A DNA stretch of 64,000 nucleotides, from NCBI GenBank assembly GCA_002633025.1, contig NMRB01000018.1, positions 934,526 to 998,525 on the forward strand, given 5' to 3'. This document shows, one piece after another, positions 38,401 to 49,322 of this stretch. Made by a program: the position numbers and the translations under genes. Below the pieces are notes generated by a model. It saw nothing but the letters and a program-made list of their open reading frames with translations. It made no database searches and was not told where the DNA came from. Positions within the stretch are counted from its first letter, which is position 1, and the number at the start of each line of letters is the position of its first letter. This DNA comes from Notospermus geniculatus. Taxonomy: Eukaryota; Nemertea; Pilidiophora; Heteronemertea; Lineidae.

Positions 38401-41400
38401 AAAGAAACCAGTTTACCTAAAGTTTTGTAACGAATGCGTTACTCGAACACCACGCGGCATCCTTAAGTCCAATGAATGTAACTAATTTGCAGGACAGAGG
38501 CAATGTACTTGTTTCGAATCAACGGCAAGCCGAAAAGACAACAGGAAGCTCGCTGAACCATGTACATGTACCATTTAGCTGTATACATAAAAAATGTAGT
38601 AGTAGGCCAAAATGAAACTCGTCAAACGTACAAACTGATCAGCTGCATCGCTGCTTGCATAATCGGCCTATGTTCGTTCATCCGCAGGCACTTGGTTGTC
38701 CTGTTACCAATATTTTACAAATAGTTTCCTGTACTTTATTCCATATGTTTTAGAACACCCCTTGATTAAAAAAAAAAGCCGTTGTTCAGCGATGGCAAGG
38801 GTTCATCTGGACCTAACTTCCTTTTTGCTCGTCTTCTACGGATCTAAATGTCTCTAGTTCGCATCTTTTCGCATTTTGTTACCAACGATTACTACGGACC
38901 GGAAGTAAAGACTTTTGTTTGAATTGCTGATGAAATCGTGGCGCGGCCGGAGCGGTCCATCAACTCGTAAAAGTAGTCTGTGCGTGACCACATCACGACA
39001 CGGATTTAGGAATGGGCGAATTGCTGTCGTCTCTCGCGGTGAGGATGAGAGCTAATGTTGTTAATTTCACATCATTCCTAGTTCCAAAAGACCACGTACG
39101 GTCATTTTGGTCAATGGTTTCTCTTTTCGAGCGCGTCTGGCATGAGAGCCAATCAGCCAATAACGACCATCCGCATTCAGTCTTTAAAAAGTTTATAAAA
39201 CTTGTTTGACAATTATGGCCCACTTTGGCTTTTAAATGACCCAATTAAATGTTACAAAAGATAAAATTTATGAAAACATGCAATTACCATATGTTCATTT
39301 TACTGATGTGTACCAATAGTTCTCGAGTGCTTTGGTCACCTAATGAATTTCCCTCGGGAAAAAGTTGCTTGGAATTTGTGGTTACTGATATTACAACTCT
39401 ACTGGCATTTTAACTCATCGGGTGTGGCACCCCTGTTGCTTCCAAAACTGGTGACCCGGACTCGGCTTGCCAGAACAGCCAATAAATCCTCTCTGCTGTT
39501 CGCGATTGAAGAACATCGTTGCCGTCAGTCCTTGCAATCGAAAACATGTACACGTCTCCAGTCAGTCTTACCGAAAATGCACGTTAAATCCTGACAATGC
39601 CTAACAAACCTGTCTTTTCCTTCAGAACTGCCCGGTGGTGTATGAGATCCCTGGTGGGATGTTATACGGGACCCGGATTGACCTCAGGGTACGACCATCG
39701 GAAGATATGAAGAGGTAGGCCTATAATTAATAATTAATAACTGCACAGTGAAAACAACGAAACGAAGTTCTGTCCTGGGACATATGCCTTCAAACGTTTC
39801 TTCGGCATTGCTGAAGGAAGCGTCACACCGAGCTTTGAGCATTTGTAGATCTGTGGTCTTCAAACAACCGTCAGTCATGACAGCGTCAATCTTCTTCAGT
39901 TTTAGCATCAGCCTACAGAGGGACATCGTAGGCAACCCCAAGGCGGGTGTTGCTATGAAACTCCATTACGACATCGAGAAAGAGGAAGAGATATCATGCG
40001 TTGCACTCGTTGGCGATGATATCATTGAGACACCTGTGGCTCCCGTCAAGAGAGAGATGTTTGAGGATCGATTCTTTGTTCTCAGCATATCTACAATGCC
40101 ACTCCATTACAAGGTAAAAGGTTTAGCCACTGTGCGGGACGCTTGAAGGGTAACAAGATTCATAATGCTAAATTTTGGCGATCGAATTTTGTCAACTCAT
40201 GCTATGCTGTTCGGTACGACATCGCTATTGGTGGACGGATCATAGCCTGCAAATCCACACCTTCAAGTCCTGATCGGTTGAGACAATTTTTTCCACTTTT
40301 GTTGTAGGTATACGTCGATAGCATCTTCCTCGCCGAGCAGGAGCACTACATGGACGTCCAGAACGTCCTCTACATTCGTATAGATGGTGACCTGCTTGTC
40401 TACTGTGCCGAAGTAACCGATAATTTCTCCAGCCAGCACCTGTTGCCTGTTGGGCGGAGAGATGTAGAGCCAATACCCACCAAATCTCCCCGAAGTCCGA
40501 CTGTAGGAAGTCCGAGGCCAACGCCTAAGAAGGACGCAACACTGGATAGCTTACCCAGAGAATATCAGACAATGTTGTCTGAATTGGAGGAGCAGAGCAA
40601 CAGAATTGATGAAGAGATAAAACGTATTTCGCAAAAGAATATTCAGAAAACACCAGTAAAGAAGTCAAAACGTAAGATCGCTGCTCCCAAGGTGGAAGAC
40701 CTTTCTGATGATGAGCCTGCTCGAAAGGAAGCACCGAAGAGAAAGAAAGGACAGAAACAGGAAAAGGAAAAGGACAAAACTAGGTTCGGGAAGTTCTTCG
40801 AGAAGATTAAGAAACCAAAAAGATCGTTCAAGAAGGATAAAGGTCAGGTCGTTCAAAGCAGAGTGGTGAGTGACTCGGATAATATTTCAGAACTTTCAAC
40901 GGATTTTGAGACGTATCTGATGATGACAGATTCCGATGTTGATAGCCGGGAGAGTCCCACCGAGCTCCTTCAAGAGGTCGAGGAACAGGAACGTCAGCGT
41001 AAGGAGAGGCTGAAGGAGGTTGAGGACAATGAGGTGACGACTACCAGAGCAAGTGCTGAAGAAAGTTCCATGGACATGGATACTTCCAGCGGCGCCTACT
41101 CCAATGGCAATGTTGCTGACTACGAAGCTGATTTCAATGAGTCCGTTGAAATTCCTCTTTCTACGCTAAAGGAACCAGAGGATCAAGTGATAAGAATAAA
41201 AACTCCGGCGGTGATGTCGGAAAAGACTCGACTCCGCATAAGCACACAGATCGTGAGCGAAGAGGGCGAGGTCTTGAGTGAGAGTTACGAAGAACTGAGT
41301 CCGAAAGGAACGTACACGGGAGTGCATATTGACTCGTGTAAAGTGGGCCATCCGGCGCACCGGAAGTGTGCATGCCCGTGCCACGAGAAGAAATACCACC

Positions 41401-41621
41401 TCATCCATCACCATGTGCACCACCACCTTCAAGCCGGTGATGACGAGAAGAAAATAAAGCTGGAAGGTGGCATCGAGGTGCCACCGTACAGCTCTGAGGC
41501 TCCACCGAGCTACACTCCCTTAGCGGTGGGCACTGCCCAAGAGGATACGGGCCTGTTGAGAAATAGGGATAGGTCCGTGCGTAAATGGCGATGGTTATGC
41601 TGCCAGTGCTACAGGTACTGA
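35403..41621 (+). CDS. Unknown 588-residue protein with an N-terminal globular domain, charged linker and cysteine-rich tail (4 exons)
   Basis: The exons join in frame: 35403-35573, 39626-39714, 39921-40113 and 40308-41621 (589 codons with stop), each with GT-AG borders. Residues 1-57 are Ser/Asp-rich. Residues ~58-190 look like a folded, beta-rich domain (e.g. VVYEIPGGMLYGTRIDLRV). A predicted helix (~233-261) precedes a very basic stretch (~265-330) and a long acidic, serine-rich region. Near residues 500-525 is a Cys/His cluster (CACPCHEKK then HHHVHHH), then a PPSY motif (~551) and the end KWRWLCCQCYRY. I do not recognise the family. The terminal WLCCQC could be a palmitoylation site, which is an inference. 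The last exon might instead splice at CTACAG|GTACTG just before the stop. Intron 1 carries the duplicated LTR-like segment and two single-N joins. Confidence 0.8.
35638..35716 (+). repeat. Short duplicated sequence flanking a single N (35670)
   Basis: GGATCATGGGATGCAAAATA and the following GGAGTATT occur on both sides of the undetermined base at 35670. The layout suggests two contig ends sharing an unmerged overlap. It lies in intron 1 of the 588-residue gene. Confidence 0.75.
36980..37303 (+). other. Unassigned 107-codon open frame inside intron 1
   Basis: The frame starts MSFDVANLQKVRLLAPVI and ends NERYSNTTRHP, with an amino-acid mix like a real protein. Its last part is repeated in the second duplicate (from 38306), but there small indels break the frame, which argues against constraint. 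It may be a retroelement remnant adjoining the LTR-like segment. No domain is recognised. Confidence 0.25.
37144..38304 (+). repeat. 1.16-kb duplicated segment, copy 1 (LTR-like)
   Basis: This is nearly identical to 38306-39478, the two copies being separated by one N. Near its end it has two CCAAT boxes (around 37977-37991), a TATAAAA (38022-38028), and TGGTGACCCGGAC at 38275. The last resembles a primer-binding site for tRNA-Trp, differing from TGGTGACCCCGAC by one base. The order CCAAT, TATA, then a PBS-like sequence ~250 bases on fits a 5' LTR followed by leader. No gag or pol follows. Confidence 0.6.
38306..39478 (+). repeat. 1.17-kb duplicated segment, copy 2 (LTR-like)
   Basis: This is the second copy of 37144-38304 with scattered substitutions and small indels. 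The PBS-like TGGTGACCCGGAC is at 39449. Sequence after 39478 continues into the intron and exon 2 of the host gene, whereas copy 1 is cut by the N at 38305. This is consistent with an unmerged haplotype overlap. Confidence 0.7.
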
Positions 41622-41763
41622 TATTATACTCAGAAAGATATGACGCCGAATTCATTAAGCATTTAAAGCTTGAACAGCGTCGACACATACATGATACAGT
41701 GGCATGAATGGTATGAGTTAACACATTGGCTTTGCCACTGGCGCTGTTTATGCAAAAACACCA

Positions 41764-41873
41764 GGGGCCTGTTTCAATAAGTCTCTTTAAGCTAATGGTA
41801 CCTTTATCCAAATGGAAAATGCATTGAAGTCAATGGTACCATTAGCTTAAAGTCACTTTATGAAACATGCCCC
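41764..41873. mobile_element. Palindromic MITE-like element
   Basis: GGGGCCTGTTTCAATAAG at the left and CTTTATGAAACATGCCCC at the right are near-perfect inverted ends. The interior is also paired (AAGCTAATGGTACC and GGTACCATTAGCTT). Confidence 0.75.
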
Positions 41874-41876
41874 AAG

Positions 41877-42265
41877 GGACCTTATTCACGAAGCCCTCGT
41901 AACTCACTATTGTCCACTTGCGGGCAACCTATTGTTCACTATCAGCCTGACAAAGGACTTGCACTGCATTCCTTCCTTCATTGTCCTTATCCCGCGCTCA
42001 GCATACCAGCGTTAAAGGGAGACCTCTATTGACAATGTTGTTAAACTGCCGATTATCAACCACGCCCCTTGTAGAAACTCACGTTCCTAGCATCCACGTG
42101 TGCATTGCATTGTAATCATATTCTCCAACACTTTGTGAAAGGCAAAACTACGGTATTGGAGAATGATGCAATCACCGCCGGTGGCGCCGTTTGTCGACAA
42201 AAAGTGGCAATACCGTGGCCCTTTAAAGTACCGTAAGGCCTACGGGGGCTTTGTGGATAAGGTCC
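41877..42265. mobile_element. GGACCTTATTCAC-family MITE, copy 2, split by another element
   Basis: The left end GGACCTTATTCACGAAGCCC and right end GGGCTTTGTGGATAAGGTCC match the ends of the 120-base element at 5605-5724. Its middle is interrupted by the TTAA-flanked element at 42016-42232 and extra sequence, so insertion order can be read: this one first, the TTAA element later. Confidence 0.7.
42016..42232. mobile_element. TTAA-flanked MITE, copy 1
   Basis: A 217-base element with TTAA on both sides (42012-42015 and 42233-42236) and ends AGGGAGACC...GTGGCCCT. It contains CAAAACTACGGTATTGGAGA and ACCGCCGGTGGCG. TTAA duplication is the hallmark of piggyBac-type insertion. Confidence 0.7.
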
Positions 42266-43421
42266 TTGGTCTTTTATGAATTCAGCCCTTGTCGTGTACC
42301 TTTCTGTATAATGTCGGCATCCGAAGCCCAATGCCGACCGTCACCAAATACCATCAGAAAATAATGGTCCAAGATCGCCATTGTAAAAAAAAGCCTCCGA
42401 AGTACATGTACATGTAGATCTACATATGTATGAAGGAACAGCAGTGGTCATCCCATTGGGAATCTTTGCAGAGGTCTACAGATTAATTGATTAGTAAATC
42501 CCTGTTTTCTGCATATTCAAATTTTGACCATTATTGGCTGATGGCTCCCTGAGGTCGGCTTTGTATATGCGGGCTCAACCATAGCATTGTAAATAGCAAT
42601 AAATGGGTGTACACTGGAAATACGTGTAACTCTGGGTGGATAGAGAAAATCTGTTTGCCACATGAAATTCGTCTGGCGAGTAGAATTTCATGAGTCTGCA
42701 GTAGGTATTCTGTGCAACATGCATCGTCGGCCTATTTCTCGTCCTGTCGCCATCATGGGTTCTCCGGCAACCCGCGCATGCGCATCAACAGGTTGGCAAT
42801 GACATCAGCATTCACCACAGTGTATACGTTGCCCAACTTAGTCGCACGAGTTTCCAAAAAACGGCAACCGGATGGAGCAATAATCATGATGAATAGACAG
42901 ATGAACACTCAAGCTGTCACCATTTTAATGGGATAATACATGTAGTTGCTGAGATGTATTAGAATAATTTAATATACATGTACATGTATCTCAAAGGCAT
43001 ATTATTTGATGACTGGACATGGACGGGTACGACTGATAAACGATTTTGAACAGCATGCACGGGGTGTCCGTTAAACGTCCACGCATTCATGTTTAAAGTT
43101 TATGGTTCAATCGAATGGCACCATTTCGTCTTCGACTGGGCTACCAAGTCTGCTGTTCAACAAGATCAGTATCAAATCAGTTGCAAACGTCTGTATATGG
43201 CTTTGGGTGTGGCGATTCATAATGAATACAGTTAATATTACCGAAAAATAATGTAATTGAAATGATTTATGTTGATGATATTGGACGACGAAGGAGGTTG
43301 GTGAAGAGTGATATTGATGTGTTCTGACCAAGTAGAATGCTCATTCGAGGGGCAGACTCCACAGACCAGAGCAGGGCCACTGTATTCCTTCACGGTCCTG
43401 CGCTGATCATACCCGCGTTAA

Positions 43422-43631
43422 GGGAGACCCCTATTGACAATATTGTTAAATTACCGCTTATCAACCTCGCCCCATGAAGAGTAACTCTCGTTCTTGGGGT
43501 AACCACGCATTGCATTGTAATCATACATTCTCCAACACTTGGGTGCAAGGCAAAACTACGGTATTGGAGAATGATGCAATCACCGCCGGTGGCGACGGCT
43601 CTCGACAAAAAGTGGCAATAATCGTGGCCCA
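43422..43631. mobile_element. TTAA-flanked MITE, copy 2
   Basis: A close copy of 42016-42232 in the same orientation, with TTAA at 43418-43421 and 43632-43635. It shares the long central block around ATTGGAGAATGATGCAATCA. It lies just beyond the stop codon of the STUM-domain gene (43683), perhaps within its 3' UTR. Confidence 0.7.
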
Positions 43632-43682
43632 TTAATGACTTCAGGAATTACTGGCATATTCAGCATCATTTCAATGGCAAAA

Positions 43683-46600
43683 TTAGACTTTTTCAGTTGC
43701 AGCTGGCGTGGGTGCTGCAGCAGTATTATCACCGTCACTTTGAACCATAGCTATCCCAAACACGGACGCACTAAGGCGAACAAAATCGTCAATATGGGCT
43801 GCTCTGAGAAACGGGAGATCGTTGTTGCTGCTGTTTGCGGCAGCAGTCCGTTGGTGCCGTTGTATCATTCTGTGGTACCTGTGGTTGGAATTCGCTGCGG
43901 GTTGAGGTAGTTGACTTGTATGCGGGAGTTCAGCGTGTGAGTTATGACTGATGATCACCGGTGATTCCTGCAGCGTAATAATCGGTGCAGGACGTGATTC
44001 CTGACTTCCAGTTGATGATGATACAGGGACCACCGTCGCACTGCGACCTGGTACAGTGCTGCTGCGTCCTGATGCCCTGGAAGACCGACCAGTCCGACTC
44101 AGATCAGAAGCTCTGGACCCTGATGCCGATGATCCAGTGGGGAGTGCCACAACTGCTCCATTTAAAGGTTGTGCTGAAAGCAAACATCGGTTTACATGTG
44201 CCTTCATTAATCCAAATACAAGTGCAGAGAGCAAACACTCCATAATATCCGTTCTGAACTTTTCCTGATTATTGTAAATTGTACGTAGTGTTGACAGCAG
44301 ACTCAATCGTCGTGTTTGGAGATTCTCAATTCGCTGCTCAAATAGCCGCCATGATGCTAATAAACTTTTGATTAACATCACTTGGCATTTAGAATATTAT
44401 ACCCTCTCGACTCTCGTACATCGTAGCATCAAATCTTACCTGATAGCTCCAGGAAGACCAGGCCCCATATGACACTCCAAACCCAGCCGACCAGCAGGAC
44501 TGGAGTGCTCAGTAACTGTAAGAGAGCAGCCCAGCAGTTGTTCATGAAACCACTGACGATGTCTGTGCCAATCGGCCGTGCTCTTCCACAGCACATCAGG
44601 GACAAGGCGGAGAAGAACGTACCTGAAGTCAGAGGGAGAACCTTTCACTAAGAAAAAAACCCATTCCAGTAAGCGGACCAAGTTGGAAAAGTACATGTAA
44701 CTGTAATGTCTCTACCGTACTGCAATGGATTTACCTTCACGTTGCCTTTTCTTCTCCAACGCGAGAAAAGCAGTCAATGAGACCTTTGATGATGACTTGC
44801 AACATGGAGTAATAGCCTATCAATGATGGCTGAATGGTACTTTATAAACCGACTTCGACGGCGTTTGATAGAACTAGGTCTGAGAGAATGGTAGATTGTA
44901 GTGGATGATTGGTTTTGGAAATAAGCTTTTGAAACCAATATCAGAGTTGCAGCCAATATGTTTCAGAAAAAAAACGTCTTCTTCTACGATAACAAACACA
45001 TAATCAATATCCAATATACCTCCAGACAAAAAGCAATTTCACAACTGTTGATCTAGACAGATATTCACCATTCTGCTACCTTAAAGGTATCTTACTCCAT
45101 TAACTGGCTGTAAATAAAGGTTAATGCATTTTTTCGCTCTCGGAAAGTGCGCATTTCAAATGGCATTCAGTGTTAATAAATGGGAATACATTCTGGTATT
45201 TGGATAGTTTTTCAAAGAGCTGTCGCTGAGGCTCGTTATCTCTCGTATGCCTGGATTTGCTCCAAGTTGTATTCGCGAGGAACAATGCCTGCCGTGCAAG
45301 GTCAAACCTTCATGTGATTTAAAAAAATATAGATCCATTGTCAGCCTTTACTGAGCATTCAGAAAATTTGATGAAAAATTGCCCCTCTACGGTGGGCATA
45401 AGGGGAAAATGAATGGCAACACCGAACGATTTTTTCTCTTTCTATTGTTTCACGCTCTGTAAACAAGTATCACGGAAATAGAATTTCAACCTTCGATATC
45501 TGGCTTTATATACCATTATATCTTTTTTTGCACAGGTAACCGATAGCACAACCTGCCTCCGCAGGCCATACTTTACCGATGACAAGAATTGGAATATTGG
45601 TTATAACCGTATGCATTAATCATCAGTTACATCAAAACCCATTATCTACAAATTTACTGAAGACGTCAGATATGTATTTAGCTGATAAGTTTTTAAGGTT
45701 CTTGATTGATTTCTTCGAACATGTTGCTGTTATTTACTGAAAGCGGATGTCCATTCTTACCGAAGCGTTCTTGATGCAAAATACTTTATACTTCTTAAAG
45801 TTGTTTCAGGTTCAGTGGTGACGATCTTTAACGTTTCAGGAAATATGGGACTGCGGACTAAATACATCAGAAGCTGCTAAAACCAATAAAGAAATAACGA
45901 AACGAAAAAAAAACACTTCTGTCCTAAAAGTTCATTCTGAGGTATTCAGTGTTTCTTAGTTCTTTCCCAATGTCACCGTACGAAGGAGCGAGCGCTGAGA
46001 ACCACTGGTTACCTGAGGGTGTAGAAATGTCGGAAACAAGTTTAGTGACACTTACCTAATCCAGGTACAAATATGTTGAGCACAAAACAGATGATGGCAG
46101 CATATCTCGGCATGATAGGGATACAATCTCGAAGACTTGGGTTCGGGTTGAGAGGTTCTGTCAATCGAGCAGGTCGTGGAAGCGTCAACGATTCTTGTTT
46201 AGTCGACGTCGGTTTGTATCCTGGCATAACTGGCTTACCATAGGATGGGATATCCCCTGGGAGGGGACTGACCGAAGGCGTCATACCACGCGGTGACTGC
46301 CCGGGACTGTCTTTCTTTTCTGCCGACAAGTGGCTGACCCAGCGGGTCAGGGACTCTGATAAGTTGATATCACTCCGGTGGGTGTAGTCACTTTCACTGC
46401 TTTCTTGTCGGCTTAGGGAAAAAGGTTCATCCAATGTTGCAGAAGGATGGTTAGTGTCACTCAACCGACTTTGTACAAGGCTTCCTGATGAAAACTGTCG
46501 GTTACTACCACTCGGACTACCCCTACCTTGCAGGCGTTTATCAAAGAGCTCATCTCTGGGCGATTGAGGGTAGTCCTCAGTGCTGCGAGATCGAGAATGA

Positions 46601-47268
46601 CCATTTTCCGAGGTACTAGTCCCTCGTTGCGTCCTGACATCCTTGTCGACGTGCGACTCTCTCAAACCTTTAGAAACCCTCGCTTCACTGCCGGTTGTTT
46701 TTCTCCTCTTGTGACCACTACTGGTACTTTTTGATGTGGATGAGTTTCCAGCGTTCTGTGAACTCCCAACAAGTGACTCACTATCCTGTCTTTCAATAGT
46801 TTCCTTCGATTCACCGGATGGACCATGTTCCTTACCAGCACTTCCTACCTTATTCCTTGATGAAGTCCGCGCGATTTTTCTTGACTTGTCACTCTTCTTT
46901 CTTCTTTTTGATTCGTTTGGGTCGAAATCCCCACCGACAGAACAAAGGTCCGTATCACTCTTAGCACCATCAAGTTCGTTCTCACTCATTTCCTTTGCCG
47001 ACCTACCGTTCTTCCCAGCAGATCCGCCACTGGTTATTAGACCTTCATCCGCTGATGAATCCGCAGGTTTCTTTCCGCTCTCTTCAGAACTTTTACTTCC
47101 ATCTGTTTTATCCCCCGAGTTAGCAGTGTTCTGTGCCCTCATCAACGCATCAAATTGATTCCATAACGTCTCCCGCCGAGTCAATCGTCCTCTTCTCGTA
47201 TCCAATTCAGCCTGCTCCGCTACTGATGCCGTCGTAGACTCTGATGAAGCCACACGGCCGGCAGCCAT
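43683..47268 (-). CDS. STUM/SPEC3-domain membrane protein (3 exons, 697 residues)
   Basis: Minus-strand exons 47268-46056, 44622-44440 and 44380-43683 join in frame (698 codons with stop). Residues ~1-380 are a Ser/Lys-rich, probably disordered region. The STUM (SPEC3) domain follows: PIMPRYAAIICFVLN, PGLGTFFSAL across the exon 1/2 border (Gly405 split), then CCGRARPIGTDIVSGFMNNC and LLQLLSTPVLLVGWVWSVIW. This gives two hydrophobic membrane segments. Residues 466-697 are a helical stretch and a Ser/Thr-rich tail. In Drosophila stum acts in mechanosensory neurons, and SPEC3 was described from sea urchin ectoderm. The role here is inferred from family only. The long N and C extensions differ from the ~140-residue vertebrate STUM. 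Intron 2 is only 59 bases. Upstream non-coding exons are possible. Confidence 0.88.
45984..46021 (+). repeat. 38-bp dispersed motif, copy 3
   Basis: This diverged copy of the motif at 7101-7138 (CACTGGTTACCTGAGGGTG) lies in intron 1 of the STUM-domain gene. Confidence 0.4.
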
Positions 47269-48340
47269 AGCACAAGAACCGCTACACCAGTAGCCAAGGC
47301 GACATCAGTTAATTGATGAATGCGTTTCCAGGTTTGTGGTTTCTTTTCAATAAAACAACCGTACCATATTGAAAGAAAGACTGCTAATCGGACATTGAAC
47401 GGTTTAACTTCACTGAGCAGTGAATTACATTAGAGCACTACTCTTCGGTCAATTCTTAAGAACGTAGGCGACAAGGTCAAGTAACTTTTTAATCCTTTCA
47501 TAAAAATGGATGATATCTCAATCCCTCGACTGCAGATTTTCGTACTTGAGGTAGCTCTCATTAACTTCTTGCTTGAAGTCAGTCGTCGTGTTCATCCTGT
47601 GACGTTCTTTGCATGGTATTCCAAGTGGTATGTGCATAAGCAACTTCCTTTCCGCACCAAATATCCTCAAGGACTGTACCTTGCAATGAAATGACAACGC
47701 GAATGCATTTTCTGAAGATAACGTTTACGGTAGTTGATTTTCTAATATTGACTAAATGGTTATTCTTGTATTCCTCATGATTGTAAGAAAACGAGGACAG
47801 AACAGATTAAGCATCCTTGATAATACCAGTTACATCCATTTCCAGTCTAACGCACCATGTGTCAAATGTATCCCGGCGAGTGCATGTACTTGGAGACGTT
47901 TGTCCAGTGTTTCCTAGTTGCTTAGATCCTAATGCGAGAGTCCTTGTGCGTCGCCTCCTGTAACAAAAGCTCCGTGGAGTCCTGCATATACCTCATCACA
48001 TCAATCCATCTGCTATGAACAGAAACCAAGCTAATGAAAAAGAAATATTGATTGGTAGGTTGAAGCCGTTGCGAATGTTTTCTAGGCCTCAGTCTACATT
48101 CTGACGTTGGCGATGAAGCCATAGTTACCAAACTGGCGGATGCTGTAAATAGCTAAAGCATAGTAGTCTTTCAATATTTCAATATTCGATTTAGATTGGC
48201 ATAAGGAAATGGACTATTAAAAGCACATCACTGACAGACGGTGTCAAAGCGACCATTATGTAGATTAACCTCTTACAAATTCACCCGTTCCCATCCTGAG
48301 ATAAGGGCGGCGCACACGAGCGACTAAAATGGGGGCGACT

Positions 48341-49321
48341 ACCGATGCGACTACTACGATAATTTCCTTTGAGGTCGATCAGTGATGTCGCAGATGACGT
48401 CACTGATCGCATTTGTCGCAAACGAGTCAACAAAAACTAAAAAAACTAAAAATATGTTCAGTCGCTGCTGTGGTCGCAAGGCCGGTCGCCTAGAAAATCG
48501 CTCGAAAAATCGCCAGTGAGCGCCATGCTGTAGGCCTAATAGGTGATTCTTAATGGTCGCTCCCTTCCTCGTCATCGCATACAAACTTTATGTGCGGTGA
48601 CGAAGGAAGCCAGGGCTAGAACCTATTCTCAGGATGCCCAGCTTCCGTCGGTTTTCGTCAGTCGCATAGCTAACTTGTGGGTCAGAGTATGGCGATGAGT
48701 TCGAACTCCATGGTGTTCCTGAAAGCAGGATGTCCGATCCAGAGACTTGCAATTTTTCATTTCATCCCATTTTGTGAACGTTCTTGTGAACAACTTCGCA
48801 CTGGGGAATCAAAAAGCGACGGAGACAAGAGTAAAAAGAAAAGCATCATCGGTGCCGAGTACGTAATTCCAATGTCAAAGCCAATGTTCTAAGGTTTCCT
48901 GCAGTTTCCAATGCCGCAGACTTTGGACAAAGTGATACCTATCTATTGCATTAAATTGGATTAGTCATAATCAAAACCCTTTCCGTCTGATCTGAAATAT
49001 TAATACTTCACGTCGATCGACTAGATCGATTCTAAGTGCATTCTGAAAGAACTCCCAAACAATACATGATGAAGTAAATTTTTCATTAAGTTCAGATGGG
49101 TTTACAAGCGTTGGTCACGCGATGTTGTATGCGTTGATTACAGCAACAGTCACGATTCAATGGATTGTGGACAGATTCCTGTGGATAATTGGGGGCAGAT
49201 CTCTCAAGTGTGGGTGGGTTCGGGACATGTTGTGGACAGATTCCTTTGAGTATTTCGGATGCGTCTCAAGTGTAGGTGGGTTTTGGGACAAATTCCTTCA
49301 GTGGGTTGGTTGTGGACGGAT
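48341..49321 (+). repeat. ~0.98-kb duplicated segment, copy 1
   Basis: It starts CCGATGCGACTACTACG and ends GGTTGTGGACGGAT just before the N at 49322. It is almost identical to 49323-50311. The open frames inside are copied too and show no known domain. This is likely an unmerged contig overlap rather than a true tandem duplication. Confidence 0.85.
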
Positions 49322-49322
49322 N

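Noticed and set aside
39748-39920. Start of a plus-strand frame running into exon 3 of the 588-residue gene
   Set aside because: This part is intron. The exon begins at 39921, where phase and the AG acceptor agree; starting at 39919 would hit a stop.
46528-47158. Plus-strand open frames opposite the STUM gene
   Set aside because: They are antisense shadows of exon 1, which is supported by splice sites and the STUM motif.
47922-48131. Possible extra exon between the CaaX and STUM genes (minus strand)
   Set aside because: A pyrimidine tract and AG are present, but no phase-compatible join to either gene was found.
48677-48892. 71-codon frame present in both ~1-kb copies
   Set aside because: No domain is recognised, and one copy has a premature stop from a single substitution.
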